From NCBI RefSeq assembly GCF_002918555.1, contig NZ_PQMB01000002.1:969169-1033168 (forward strand): a stretch of 64,000 nucleotides of DNA, given 5' to 3'. Positions 1-8,597 of this stretch are shown here, piece by piece. Each line of letters opens with the position of its first letter. The stretch's first letter is position 1. Source of the DNA: Citrobacter amalonaticus (GTDB lineage: Bacteria > Pseudomonadota > Gammaproteobacteria > Enterobacterales > Enterobacteriaceae). Position numbers and translations under genes: made by a program. The notes under the pieces are model-generated. The model was given only the letters and a program-made list of their open reading frames with translations. It did not search any database and was not told the origin of the DNA.

Positions 1-852
1 GGTGATGACTTTACCCTGAAGATGGGGATCGCACGGGCGTACAAAGCCCCGAGCCTGTACCAGACTAACCCGAACTATATCCTGTACAGTAAAGGTCAGG
101 GCTGCTACGCCACGGGCGCGGCTACCGGCATCGGCTGCTACATGATGGGTAACGATGATCTGAAAGCGGAAACCAGCGTCAACAAAGAGATTGGTCTGGA
201 GTTCAAACGTGATGGTTGGCTGGCCGGTGTAACCTGGTTCCGCAACGATTACCGTAACAAGATCGAAGCAGGTACGGTGCCATTTGACAGAACCTCAATC
301 ACCAATAAAGGTAAAACGACTTACACCGATATCTATCAGTGGGAGAACGTGCCTAAAGCGGTGGTTGAAGGTCTGGAAGGGACGCTCAATGTTCCGGTGA
401 GCGATACCGTTAACTGGACCAATAACATCACTTACATGCTACAGAGTAAAAACAAAGAGACTGGCGAACGCCTGTCAATTATCCCGGAATACACGCTGAA
501 CTCCACGCTGAGCTGGCAGGTACACCAGGATGTCTCTGTGCAATCCACCTTCACCTGGTACGGTAAGCAAGAGCCGAAGAAATACGATTATCAGGGCAAA
601 CCGGTTACCGGTTCGGATAAACAGACCATCAGCCCGTACAGCATTGTGGGTCTGAGCGCGACCTGGGATGTGACCAAAAACGTTAGCCTGACCGGTGGCG
701 TGGATAACCTGTTCGACAAACGTTTGTGGCGTGAAGGTAATGCCCAGACAACCGGTAGTACAACCGACGTCTCTTATATGCGTGGCGCAGGCGCGTACAC
801 CTATAACGAACCGGGGCGTACGTGGTACATGAGCATCAATACGCACTTCTGA
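1..852 (+). CDS. fepA: FepA, ferric enterobactin TonB-dependent receptor (3' part)
   Basis: The window opens inside the gene; the frame is open from base 1 and about 283 residues of the C-terminal beta-barrel are present. The sequence reads like E. coli FepA throughout, for example GIARAYKAPSLYQ near the start, GVDNLFDKRLWR near the end, and a final NTHF. The terminal Phe is the outer-membrane insertion signal. FepA imports ferric enterobactin across the outer membrane using TonB. The N-terminal plug and signal peptide lie outside the window. Its presence next to entD places the window edge at the enterobactin locus, so the remaining ent and fep genes are expected to the left. Confidence 0.97.
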   Translation, partial: GDDFTLKMGIARAYKAPSLYQTNPNYILYSKGQGCYATGAATGIGCYMMGNDDLKAETSVNKEIGLEFKRDGWLAGVTWFRNDYRNKIEAGTVPFDRTSITNKGKTTYTDIYQWENVPKAVVEGLEGTLNVPVSDTVNWTNNITYMLQSKNKETGERLSIIPEYTLNSTLSWQVHQDVSVQSTFTWYGKQEPKKYDYQGKPVTGSDKQTISPYSIVGLSATWDVTKNVSLTGGVDNLFDKRLWREGNAQTTGSTTDVSYMRGAGAYTYNEPGRTWYMSINTHF

Positions 853-861
853 TGCTGGCCT

Positions 862-888
862 TCCCTCCCCTGCACGGGGAGGGATTTT
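862..888 (+). terminator. Rho-independent terminator after fepA
   Basis: A perfect 9-bp stem (TCCCTCCCC, loop TGCAC, GGGGAGGGA) is followed directly by TTTT. It lies between the fepA stop and the entD start, so entD may be expressed by read-through or from its own weak promoter. Confidence 0.85.
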
Positions 889-898
889 CCAGGAAATC

Positions 899-1564
899 AT
901 GCGAACAACCTATACTTCCCGAACCATTGCAGGCCACAGGCTGCACATTATTGAGTTCGATCCTGCCAGTTTTCACGAGCACGACCTGCTGTGGCTCCCC
1001 CATCATGCGCAATTACAGACGTGCGCCAATAAACGTAAAACCGAACATTTAGCTGGCCGGATTGCCGCAGTCCATGCGCTGCATGAATACGGTCATAAAA
1101 CGGTCCCTGGGATCGGCGACCGGCGTCAACCACGATGGCCGGAGGGTCTGTCTGGCAGCATTAGCCACTGCGCAACAACCGCGCTGGCCGTCGTCTCGCG
1201 ACAGCCTGTCGGTGTGGATGTGGAGGCCATTTTTACGCCCACGCTGGCGGCTGAACTGGAAAGCTGCATTGTGACGGAAGCAGAACGCAGAAAGCTGGAA
1301 AGCAGTGGACTGCCAGTGGAACAGGCGCTCACGCTGGCCTTTTCCGCCAAAGAGAGCGCCTTTAAAGCCACCCCGACGTCGCGGCAGGTGAACGCCGGGT
1401 TTATGCAATATCAAATTGTGGACGTTCAGAAAAACCAGATGTTGCTGCAGAGCCATGCCCGGACGTATCGAGTGCGGTGGCTGTTTTCAGGTAGCCGCAT
1501 AATCACCCTGGCAATGCGCTATACACAAAATCATTCAGGTTGCATCGAGGCGACAAGTGAATGA
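899..1564 (+). CDS. entD: EntD, 4'-phosphopantetheinyl transferase
   Basis: 221 residues, slightly longer than E. coli EntD because of a short C-terminal tail. The enzyme transfers phosphopantetheine from CoA to the serine of siderophore carrier proteins (EntB, EntF). The two Mg/CoA signature motifs of the family are visible: GVDVE at about residues 103-107 and FSAKES at about 148-153. The ATG at 899 has AGGA a few bases upstream. It follows fepA on the same strand, as in E. coli. In this genome it is also the only activating enzyme in the window for the carrier domain of the second siderophore synthetase at 44127-46892. Confidence 0.95.
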   Translation: MRTTYTSRTIAGHRLHIIEFDPASFHEHDLLWLPHHAQLQTCANKRKTEHLAGRIAAVHALHEYGHKTVPGIGDRRQPRWPEGLSGSISHCATTALAVVSRQPVGVDVEAIFTPTLAAELESCIVTEAERRKLESSGLPVEQALTLAFSAKESAFKATPTSRQVNAGFMQYQIVDVQKNQMLLQSHARTYRVRWLFSGSRIITLAMRYTQNHSGCIEATSE

Positions 1565-1803
1565 TAAATTCGTCTGGAACGAATTTGACCAGCCAAAGGC
1601 TGGCCTCCGGTGAGGGACAAGGATGTCCCTCATTAAATCCCCAGGCGCGTACAAGCAGTACGTGACCGGGGAGAGTGACAAATCTGCAGGGAACAGATTT
1701 GAACGTCGCACAGCGGCGGTCCGTAAGGGCGAGTCTCATGGATGAGACGAGTAACTCAGTAGCCCACAAAGAGGCGGTTTGAAGGATGAAGTGTATACAC
1801 TTC
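1565..1803. other. Array of short perfect hairpins, several with GGA loops
   Basis: This 240-bp gap between entD and the transketolase genes is packed with stem-loops. 1566-1586: 8-bp stem, loop CTGGA. 1589-1603: 6-bp stem. 1612-1631: 8-bp stem, loop AGGA. 1639-1671: CCCC/GGGG clamp with inner CGTAC/GTACG. 1679-1701: 8-bp stem, loop CAGGGAA. 1733-1748: 6-bp stem, loop TGGA. A 16-bp perfect palindrome at 1788-1803 covers the stop codon of the minus-strand transketolase subunit. GGA in a hairpin loop is the recognition element of the RNA-binding protein CsrA, and ACAAGGATGT at 1617-1626 matches the core of the in vitro selected CsrA site. The CCCC/GGGG part and the tail also resemble a dispersed intergenic repeat I recall from enterobacteria. 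It could be a regulatory RNA, a structured 3' region or such a repeat. Confidence 0.55.
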
Positions 1804-2737
1804 AAAGCATTTCCCGCGCCTGGGCTGCAATGGCCTGTGCGTCAAAACCGTGGTGCTGACGCAGCCAGCCGCGATCGGCCGCCGCCGCGTACTCGCCATC
1901 CGGGATCCCTAAACGCTTCAGAACCACGCCCTCCCCGGCTTCCGCCAGCACTTCCGCCACCAGACTTCCCAGCCCACCGTTAACATTATGCTCTTCTACC
2001 GTGATTGCGGCCCTGCATCCCTTCAACACATCCAGCAGGGCATGGGTATCACACGGTCGAATGGAGGGCACGCTCACCACCTTCACCTGAATACCGGAAT
2101 CCGCCAGCAGCGCGGCAGCATCAACAATTTCATGGACCGTGGAACCCGTTGCCACCAGCGCCAGATCGCCCTCTTCCCGTAGCGTCACGACCGCTCCAGG
2201 TACAAAGCGGTAGCTTTCATCATGAAGCTCCGGCAGCGCTTTTCCGTCCAGGCGGATATAGACCGGCCCTTCATAGTCAATGGCATAATCAATTATCTGT
2301 CGACACTCCCGCGGTGAAGAGGGCGCGAAAATCTGGATGTTGCCAAAGCCGCGCATTATGGCGATATCATCAATCGAATGGTGCGTGCTCGCCAGCGGAC
2401 CATAGCTGGCACCGGCGTTAAGGCCAAACAGCTTCACATTGGTATTGTTGTAACAAACGTCGACTTTAATTTGCTCATTGGCGCGCGAAATCAAAAATGG
2501 CGCTGCGTTACAGGTGACGGCGACCTTGCCGCCGAGCGCCAGCCCCGCCGCGGTTCCGACCATACTTTGTTCGGCGATGCCCACGTTGACCAGTCGGCCT
2601 GGAAACTGCTTCATAAAAGGGGCAATTTTCGCGGTTGACGTTGAGTCCGCCACCACCGGCACCAGGTCAACACCATTTTCTACTGCATCAATAAACGCCT
2701 GAACCATGACGTTCGCGAGGTGTTCTGCATTACTCAT
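1802..2737 (-). CDS. Transketolase, C-terminal subunit
   Basis: 311 residues, corresponding to the pyrimidine-binding and C-terminal domains of transketolase. The catalytic glutamate that activates thiamine diphosphate is in NVGIAEQ (about residues 51-57). Split transketolases of this type cleave a ketose phosphate together with the N-terminal subunit encoded just upstream. The two genes overlap by 8 bases (2730-2737), so they are translationally coupled. The housekeeping transketolases TktA and TktB are single chains, so this pair belongs to the adjacent catabolic cluster. The substrate is not evident; the published apulose-4-phosphate transketolases (AptA/AptB) have the same split form. Confidence 0.9.
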   Translation of the reverse strand: MSNAEHLANVMVQAFIDAVENGVDLVPVVADSTSTAKIAPFMKQFPGRLVNVGIAEQSMVGTAAGLALGGKVAVTCNAAPFLISRANEQIKVDVCYNNTNVKLFGLNAGASYGPLASTHHSIDDIAIMRGFGNIQIFAPSSPRECRQIIDYAIDYEGPVYIRLDGKALPELHDESYRFVPGAVVTLREEGDLALVATGSTVHEIVDAAALLADSGIQVKVVSVPSIRPCDTHALLDVLKGCRAAITVEEHNVNGGLGSLVAEVLAEAGEGVVLKRLGIPDGEYAAAADRGWLRQHHGFDAQAIAAQAREML

Positions 2738-3560
2738 CTTTTAACTCCTCCAGAGCCAGTTCGATCTCTTCACCTTTCGGCACCCGGTGGTGCCACTCAG
2801 GACGCCCCTGGATAAACGAGATACCCGCGCCTTTGGTGGTATTGGCGATAATGACGTTGGGTTTGCCTTCCTGTTTCAATCCTTCCAGCGCGGCGACAAC
2901 CGACGCCATATCATTCCCCTGGCATTCGGTGACCTGCATCCCAAACGCCTGCCATTTTTCAGCAAGCGGGTCGGTATTCATGATTTCGCGGGTTGGCCCT
3001 GCCAGCTGAAGATTGTTTTTGTCATTAATAATGACCAGGTTATCAAGACCATAATGCGCCGCAGCCAGCGCCGCCTCCCAGTTACTTCCTTCAGCCAGTT
3101 CGCCATCACCGGTTATCAGAAAAATACGGCGGGAGCGGTGGCTTTTCTTCGCCGCCAGCGCCAGGCCTACCGCCACAGGCAAGCCGTGGCCCAGAGCGCC
3201 GGTATTGAGTTCAATACCCGGCGTTTTCTGACGAACCGGGTGGCCTGGCAGATGGGAGTTTGCGTGTTGATAGGTTTCCAGCCAGTCAATCGGGAAAAAA
3301 CCCGCCTCAGCCAGAACGCAGTAGTAGCAGCCCACCGCATGACCTTTAGACTGGATATAAATGTCTCGCTCGTCATCGGCGATCCGATCCGGGGCGACGT
3401 TAAGAATGCGGAAATAGAGTGCGGTAAGTAGCTCAACCTGGGACAGGTCCGCACCGGTATGTCCTCCCGCAGGGCTATTGGCATTTAATCTGACGATGTG
3501 ACGACGCACAGCTCGCGCTTTGCGTTCAAGAGTCTGGATATCATAGTGCCAGGGATTCAT
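2730..3560 (-). CDS. Transketolase, N-terminal subunit
   Basis: 276 residues, the thiamine-diphosphate-binding half of a split transketolase. The diphosphate-binding motif GDGELAEGSNWEA runs from about residue 150 and ends near NDKNN. HxxGHP-like residues near LPGHPV and ALGHGLPVAVG are typical of the family. It is the first gene of a two-gene minus-strand operon, divergent from the SorC-type regulator. The predicted operator at 3590-3601 lies only 30 bases upstream of its ATG. Together with the C-terminal subunit it should transfer or release a two-carbon unit from a ketose phosphate made by the FGGY kinase encoded at 5213. Confidence 0.9.
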   Translation of the reverse strand: MNPWHYDIQTLERKARAVRRHIVRLNANSPAGGHTGADLSQVELLTALYFRILNVAPDRIADDERDIYIQSKGHAVGCYYCVLAEAGFFPIDWLETYQHANSHLPGHPVRQKTPGIELNTGALGHGLPVAVGLALAAKKSHRSRRIFLITGDGELAEGSNWEAALAAAHYGLDNLVIINDKNNLQLAGPTREIMNTDPLAEKWQAFGMQVTECQGNDMASVVAALEGLKQEGKPNVIIANTTKGAGISFIQGRPEWHHRVPKGEEIELALEELKDE

Positions 3561-3589
3561 TTAACACCTCTGAATTTATTTTCAATATG

Positions 3590-3601
3590 GAATATTTATT
3601 C
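3590..3601. promoter_or_regulatory. Predicted operator 1 of the SorC-type regulator
   Basis: GAATATTTATTC, embedded in a 16-base inverted repeat (arms TGGAATA and TATTCCA, 3588-3603). It lies just upstream of the transketolase operon. The same 12-mer with one change recurs at 3741 and 5092, the other control sites of this cluster. Confidence 0.6.
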
Positions 3602-3740
3602 CATCAGGGACTAAAAAAACCAGAAATCCCCATGCATCGCATCACAAGGCTTACGCCACTGCATCATACTCAGGAACATTCTGCCTCCTTACTGCGGCCA
3701 CAATGACGCCGGTAATAATTCGTTGACCTGGAGCCATCTT

Positions 3741-3752
3741 GAATATATATTC
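3741..3752. promoter_or_regulatory. Predicted operator 2 of the SorC-type regulator
   Basis: GAATATATATTC, centre of a 14-base perfect palindrome at 3740-3753. It sits in the 361-bp AT-rich region between the divergent transketolase operon and the regulator, which otherwise holds no gene. A half-site-like TTATTCA lies about 15 bases further on. Autoregulation is inferred from position. Confidence 0.6.
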
Positions 3753-3921
3753 ACATATGACTCTTTATTCAATTATGCAACCTCTTTTCCGTATTTGTCC
3801 ATAGCTGTTTTTGAGGATTGGTTAAACTTAGAGCTTTATCACACTTAACTGTGCACATTTTTCGCGTATGATAAAACGCACTAAAATAATGGCGGTACGT
3901 AAATGATTTTTGGGGAAATAT

Positions 3922-4872
3922 ATGGCTAAACAGGACGAACAGCGGCTATTGGTTAAAATCGCTACCCTTTACTATCTTGAAGGACGTAAACAGTCCGATA
4001 TTGCTCAACTTCTCTCGCTTTCTCAGTCGTTTATCTCCCGAGCAATCACCCGCTGCCAGAAAGAAGGGGTGGTAAAAATCAGCGTCGTCCAGCCCTCAAA
4101 TATCTTCCTGAATCTCGAAAAAGGGATCGAGGAACGTTACAGCATTAAGCAGGCTATCGTAGTGGATACCGAAGACGATGCCAGCGATCACACCATCAAA
4201 CGCGCCATCGGTTCTGCCGCCGCTCACTACCTGGAAACCCGCTTAAGACCCAAAGATCTGGTGGGTGTCTCATCATGGAGCTCGACAATCCGCGCCATGG
4301 TTGACGAAGTCCATACGCAAAACCTGAAGGCCGGCGGCGTCATCCAGCTGTTGGGCGGCGTAGGTCCCAACGGCAACGTGCAGGCCACCATTCTGACGCA
4401 GACGCTGGCGCAGCATCTTAACTGCGAGGCCTGGCTGCTTCCTTCACAAAGTATCGAAGGTTCCGTTGAAGAGAAAAATCGGCTCATCGCCAGCAAAGAT
4501 GTCGCCGATGTGATCTCACGCTTTGATAACGTGGATATCGCCATTGTGGGGGTCGGCATCCTGGAGCCTTCCCAGTTGCTCAAAACGTCAGGTAACTACT
4601 ACCACGAAGATATGCTACAGGTGCTGGCCGACCGCGGCGCCGTTGGGGATATTTGCCTGCATTACTACGACAAAAAAGGCCAGCCGGTATTGCAGGATGA
4701 CGAAGATCCGGTGATTGGCATGGCGCTCGACAAAGTTAAAAAATGCCCGAACGTCGTGGCGCTGGCAGGCGGAACAGACAAAGTTGCGGCGCTCAAAGGG
4801 GCGCTGAACGGTGGATACATCGACGTTCTGATCACCGACTACCCTACCGCCCGTCTGCTGGTAACCGCCTGA
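3922..4872 (+). CDS. SorC/DeoR-type sugar-binding transcriptional regulator
   Basis: 316 residues from the ATG at 3922, preferred over a TTG at 3910 because GGGGA ends 5 bases before it. An N-terminal helix-turn-helix (QSDIAQLLSLSQSFISRAI, about residues 24-42) is followed by a SorC-family sugar-phosphate-binding domain; GVSSWSST and the late ALAGGTDK loop are typical of its phosphosugar pocket. Regulators of this family control sugar operons and respond to a phosphorylated intermediate. It is divergent from the split transketolase and upstream of the kinase-transporter operon, and its likely operators are the three GAATATWTATTC sites. The effector is probably the ketose phosphate product of the FGGY kinase (inference). 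Confidence 0.9.
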   Translation: MAKQDEQRLLVKIATLYYLEGRKQSDIAQLLSLSQSFISRAITRCQKEGVVKISVVQPSNIFLNLEKGIEERYSIKQAIVVDTEDDASDHTIKRAIGSAAAHYLETRLRPKDLVGVSSWSSTIRAMVDEVHTQNLKAGGVIQLLGGVGPNGNVQATILTQTLAQHLNCEAWLLPSQSIEGSVEEKNRLIASKDVADVISRFDNVDIAIVGVGILEPSQLLKTSGNYYHEDMLQVLADRGAVGDICLHYYDKKGQPVLQDDEDPVIGMALDKVKKCPNVVALAGGTDKVAALKGALNGGYIDVLITDYPTARLLVTA

Positions 4873-5091
4873 TCCTGATACCTCTCCCGGCCTTCGCGCT
4901 AATACCGCCTGATGCGAAGGCCAAAAAAATCTTTATATTTCAACACACTGAAAGGATTCACCTTCGCTTAATTTCTTATTCAATCTGATATTCTCCTGTC
5001 TGTGTAAGTGTGATTCTCAGCACAATTGATGATTTTTTCTGTAGCCCAACAGGAAGATTCTGGCTAAGGTATTAAATAAATAATCAATATC

Positions 5092-5103
5092 GAATATATA
5101 TTC
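5092..5103. promoter_or_regulatory. Predicted operator 3 upstream of the kinase-transporter operon
   Basis: GAATATATATTC, identical to operator 2, located 110 bases before the kinase ATG. The 340-bp gap 4873-5212 holds this site and an AT-rich promoter-like region and no gene. Confidence 0.6.
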
Positions 5104-5212
5104 AAACACTAAAACACGCGATGTCACAGTCAGGCCTGATGAAGTCATGACGCAACAATGAGGGAAACGCTCCCTTCTACGCCAGGACGCAATGTGACTC
5201 AGGAGATAATCT

Positions 5213-6733
5213 ATGTGTGCAGCGAAGAACGAGTTCATTATTGCGCTGGATGAAGGCACCACCAATGCCAAAGCGGTGGCGCTTGATGCACAGGGCAAGG
5301 TGGTCGCAAAGTTTTCTCAGCCGCTGGCCATTCAGACCCCGCGTGAAGGCTGGGTTGAACAATCCGGCGAAGTGTTGATTGACGCATCAATTGATGTGAT
5401 CGCCAGCGCGATAAGCCACGTCGGCGCAGAAAACGTTGCGGCGTTGGCTATCAGTAATCAGCGCGAAACCGCGATTGGCTGGTATCGTCAGACGGGCAAG
5501 CCGCTGAATTCCGCCATCACCTGGCAATGCACGCGCAGCGCGGCTTACTGCGAGGAACTGCGGCGCGGGGACAAAGAACAACTGATAAAAACCACCACCG
5601 GTCTGCCGATCGCACCGCTTTTCTCTGCCTCCAAAATGCGCTGGCTGCTGGAGTCGGTGACAGATGGTCTGAAGCTCGCGGCGCAGGGGGACATTTGCCT
5701 GGGCACGATCGACAGCTGGCTGCTGTGGAATTTAACCGGGGGTGACGCGTTCTCTTGCGACTACTCCAACGCCGCCCGCACCCAGTTACTTAATCTGCAC
5801 ACCGGGCAGTGGGATGACACTATGCTGGCGCTGTTCCACATTCCTCGCGCCGCGCTGCCGGAAATTAAACCCTCCAGCGGCTTATTTGGTTATACCCGTA
5901 ATTTATCCGGGATCCCCGACGGCATACCGATCATGTCGATGGTCGGCGACTCGCACGCCGCCCTGTTTGGTCACGCCCTCGGTGAGATGGGATGTGTAAA
6001 AGCCACTTACGGCACCGGTTCATCCGTGATGGCGCCGGTCAAATCAGCCCAGTGCGATATTGGCGCCCTGGCCACCACCATTGCCTGGCACGATGGCGAC
6101 CGCATTATCTATGGTCTGGAAGGTAACATCCCGCACACGGGTGACGCGGTGGCCTGGATGGCCGACAGCACCGGACTGAGCGAACTTTCCGACGCCGAAC
6201 TGACTCACGAACTGAACACCCTCCCCGCTTCCGTGGAGTCCACCCTGGGGGTTTACTTCGTCCCGGCGCTCACCGGGCTGGGCGCGCCGTGGTGGGATGA
6301 CAGCGCCCGCGGGGTGATCTGCGGACTTAGCCGCGGGGTGAAGCGAGCGCATCTGATTCGCGCCGCCCTTGAATCCATTACTTATCAAATCGCCGATGTG
6401 GTCGTCGCCATGCAGCAGCATGATGATTTTAGCTTGTCCGCGCTGATGGTTGACGGCGGCCCCACGAAGAACGACTGGTTAATGCAGTATCAGGCAGACC
6501 TGCTGGGGTGCCCGGTGATGCGTAGCGACGTGCCTGAGCTTTCCGCCATCGGCGCAGCGTTACTGGCGCGTAAAGCGATCCGCCCTGGCTCGCTGACTGA
6601 TTTAAAAGCCTTTTTGACCGTACACAGCGCATTTCAACCCGACATGGCCCGCCACCATCGCTTGCAAAAAAGATGGCAGGAGTGGCGCCATGCGGTGAAC
6701 AGAACATTATGGAAACCGGCCTCATCCGCCTGA
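5213..6733 (+). CDS. FGGY-family carbohydrate kinase
   Basis: 506 residues, the usual length for the glycerol kinase/xylulokinase family. The phosphate-binding loop is ALDEGTTNAKAVALD at about residues 11-25; the adenosine motif is near DGGPTKNDWLMQ (about 417-428). SNQRETAIGW resembles glycerol kinase more than xylulokinase. It should phosphorylate a polyol or ketose with ATP in the cytoplasm. The ATG is preceded by AGGAGAT. It is the first gene of the plus-strand operon, followed by a 263-base gap containing a repeat and then the transporter genes. Paired with a split transketolase, its product is most likely a ketose phosphate. The exact substrate cannot be read from the sequence. Confidence 0.88.
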   Translation: MCAAKNEFIIALDEGTTNAKAVALDAQGKVVAKFSQPLAIQTPREGWVEQSGEVLIDASIDVIASAISHVGAENVAALAISNQRETAIGWYRQTGKPLNSAITWQCTRSAAYCEELRRGDKEQLIKTTTGLPIAPLFSASKMRWLLESVTDGLKLAAQGDICLGTIDSWLLWNLTGGDAFSCDYSNAARTQLLNLHTGQWDDTMLALFHIPRAALPEIKPSSGLFGYTRNLSGIPDGIPIMSMVGDSHAALFGHALGEMGCVKATYGTGSSVMAPVKSAQCDIGALATTIAWHDGDRIIYGLEGNIPHTGDAVAWMADSTGLSELSDAELTHELNTLPASVESTLGVYFVPALTGLGAPWWDDSARGVICGLSRGVKRAHLIRAALESITYQIADVVVAMQQHDDFSLSALMVDGGPTKNDWLMQYQADLLGCPVMRSDVPELSAIGAALLARKAIRPGSLTDLKAFLTVHSAFQPDMARHHRLQKRWQEWRHAVNRTLWKPASSA

Positions 6734-6807
6734 CGCCTCACCAGGGAACAGACGCGGAATGTCACGCAGAACCGGATCCACCAGGCGTAACTGGCGTAGA
6801 CAGTTTG

Positions 6808-6903
6808 AACCCGGACAGCGCGCAGCAGCCGGACGTGAGAATGGCGAGCACTGCCCGGGTTCAAAATGGCAAGCAAAATAGCCTGATGGACCAGGTTCTT
6901 AAT
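6808..6903. repeat. REP-like palindromic repeat, copy A
   Basis: An inverted repeat (arms near 6808-6823 and 6851-6866; TTTGAACCCGG against CCGGGTTCAAA) is followed by a segment, 6857-6903, that matches 43 of 47 bases at 21261-21307. Each copy ends in a small hairpin of the form GCCTGATGG..CCAGG. It lies between the kinase and the binding-protein gene, a usual place for REP/BIME elements that stabilise or attenuate mRNA. Confidence 0.6.
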
Positions 6904-6996
6904 CACTCACCAGAGGAGCCACCCAGACCATAAAAGATTTCAGGCTTTACGTTGTTTCACCGTACCCGACAATAACAACACAGAGAGAACATTGTC

Positions 6997-7932
6997 ATGA
7001 AATTACGTTTAACGCTGTTAACCGCTGCAACCCTGACCGCTTTGTCTTTTACTGCCCATGCGGCAGAAAAAGGGACCATCATGATTATGGTGAACTCACT
7101 GGATAACCCTTATTACGCCTCCGAGGCCAAAGGGGCCAGTGAAAAAGCCCAGGAGTTAGGCTACAAAACCACTATTTTGTCGCACAGCGAAGATGTGAAA
7201 AAACAGAATGAATTGATTGATACCGCCATTGGTCAAAAGGTCCAGGGCATCGTTCTGGATAATGCGGATTCAACGGCCAGCGTCGCGGCAATTGAGAAAG
7301 CGAAAAAAGCGGGCATTCCCGTTATTTTAATTAACCGGGAAATTCCCGTTGATGATGTTGCACTGGTGCAAATTACCCATAATAACTTCCAGGCAGGTTC
7401 TGAAGTCGCCAACGTATTTGTCGAAAAAATGGGCGAGAAAGGGAAATATGCCGAGCTGACCTGTAACCTTGCCGATAATAACTGCGTCACCCGCTCAAAA
7501 TCCTTCCACCAGGTTATCGACCAGTTCCCGGATATGGTCAGCGTCGCCAGACAAGATGCCAAAGGGACGCTTATCGACGGTAAACGTATCATGGACAGCA
7601 TCCTGCAGGCCCACCCGGACGTGAAAGGCGTCATTTGTGGTAACGGCCCGGTCGCACTGGGCGCGATTGCGGCGCTGAAAGCCGCCAACCGCAGCGACGT
7701 TGTCGTGGTTGGTATTGACGGCAGCAACGACGAGCGCGATGCCGTGAAGGCCGGAACCTTACAGGCAACCGTGATGCTCCAGGCCCAGGCTATCGCCGCC
7801 CAGGGGGTTACCGATCTGGATAACTACCTGCAAAACGGCGTGACGCCGGAAAAACAACGCGTCATGTTCCGCGGCATTCTCATCACCAAAGATAACGCAG
7901 ATAAAGTACAGGATTTCAATATTAAGTCCTGA
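6997..7932 (+). CDS. Periplasmic sugar-binding protein of an RbsB-type ABC importer
   Basis: 311 residues with a classical signal peptide (basic MKLRL, hydrophobic core, cleavage after AHA at about residue 22). The mature protein is a peripla_BP_4/RbsB-like fold: MVNSLDNPYYA at the first strand, GIVLDNADS and VVVGIDGSNDE at sugar-contacting loops. It delivers a monosaccharide or polyol to the permease encoded downstream. It is the first of four transporter genes and is followed by a strong hairpin (7943-7964), a common arrangement that keeps binding-protein mRNA in excess. A slightly unusual feature is a Cys pair (CNLADNNC) in the middle of the mature protein. Confidence 0.92.
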   Translation: MKLRLTLLTAATLTALSFTAHAAEKGTIMIMVNSLDNPYYASEAKGASEKAQELGYKTTILSHSEDVKKQNELIDTAIGQKVQGIVLDNADSTASVAAIEKAKKAGIPVILINREIPVDDVALVQITHNNFQAGSEVANVFVEKMGEKGKYAELTCNLADNNCVTRSKSFHQVIDQFPDMVSVARQDAKGTLIDGKRIMDSILQAHPDVKGVICGNGPVALGAIAALKAANRSDVVVVGIDGSNDERDAVKAGTLQATVMLQAQAIAAQGVTDLDNYLQNGVTPEKQRVMFRGILITKDNADKVQDFNIKS

Positions 7933-7942
7933 TCTCGGGTTG

Positions 7943-7964
7943 TTGCGCCTCTCACGAGGCGCAA
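7943..7964 (+). promoter_or_regulatory. Intercistronic mRNA hairpin
   Basis: Perfect 9-bp stem TTGCGCCTC/GAGGCGCAA with a 4-base loop, 10 bases after the binding-protein stop. There is no T-run, so it probably protects the upstream mRNA 3' end instead of terminating. Confidence 0.6.
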
Positions 7965-7975
7965 AGGAGAACATT

Positions 7976-8596
7976 ATGTCTAAAAAAGCCTGGCTGGCGC
8001 TGGCTGTATTGACCGTGGGAGGATGTCGCATCGTCTCGCAGCAGGAGCTTGCGGACCTTAAATCCCCGCCAAATCCAAATATGGCCAATATAGACCAAAC
8101 GTGGCAAAACAAAATCGTCCCGCAAATTGTCGGGCAGGCTCTTCCGGTGACAGATTTATTGACCGCATTACAGGCCGGGAAAGACTTCGACAGCATCTGT
8201 AAAAGTCTGGGATATCGCTCTCAGGAAGAAAATCCTTGTATTTTTTACGTAAAAGTTGAAGGGAAAATTAGCAATCTGGATACCGCCTCGCGAAGCGGAA
8301 AAATGACCGTCGCGGATAAAAGCGGGAACAATATTATTGTACAGATTGGCCCAACGCTGCGCGGCACCCAATTACGCGATGCCTATAAAGGCGCGAGCTA
8401 TGGTGATTTCAACGACCAGGTTTTATTTGGCGAATATGGTCGGGCCATTAACGAGCAGGCGATAAAAATGATTCAGGCCGCAGAGCTGAAAACCGGTGAG
8501 TCAACCCAGGTTTATGGCGTATTTTCTGCGTGGGATATCCCTCAAACGATTCCTGATATCACGCCAGCAAAAATAGAATCATCAGGAGGACAGTAA
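7976..8596 (+). CDS. DUF2291-type lipoprotein of the sugar transport operon
   Basis: 206 residues from the ATG at 7976, which has AAGGAGA 6 bases upstream; an earlier TTG has no ribosome site. The N-terminus is a lipoprotein signal with lipobox VGGC, so the mature protein should be anchored at a periplasmic membrane face. The body matches the DUF2291 family, known mainly from its position inside RbsABC-type operons. It ends one base before the ATPase gene, implying coupling. Its function is not established; a periplasmic helper of the importer or of substrate processing is the natural guess. Confidence 0.8.
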   Translation: MSKKAWLALAVLTVGGCRIVSQQELADLKSPPNPNMANIDQTWQNKIVPQIVGQALPVTDLLTALQAGKDFDSICKSLGYRSQEENPCIFYVKVEGKISNLDTASRSGKMTVADKSGNNIIVQIGPTLRGTQLRDAYKGASYGDFNDQVLFGEYGRAINEQAIKMIQAAELKTGESTQVYGVFSAWDIPQTIPDITPAKIESSGGQ

Positions 8597-8597
8597 A

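Noticed and set aside
475-900. Antisense frames in fepA and similar long frames opposite many genes
   Set aside because: They are shadows of strongly conserved genes on the other strand.
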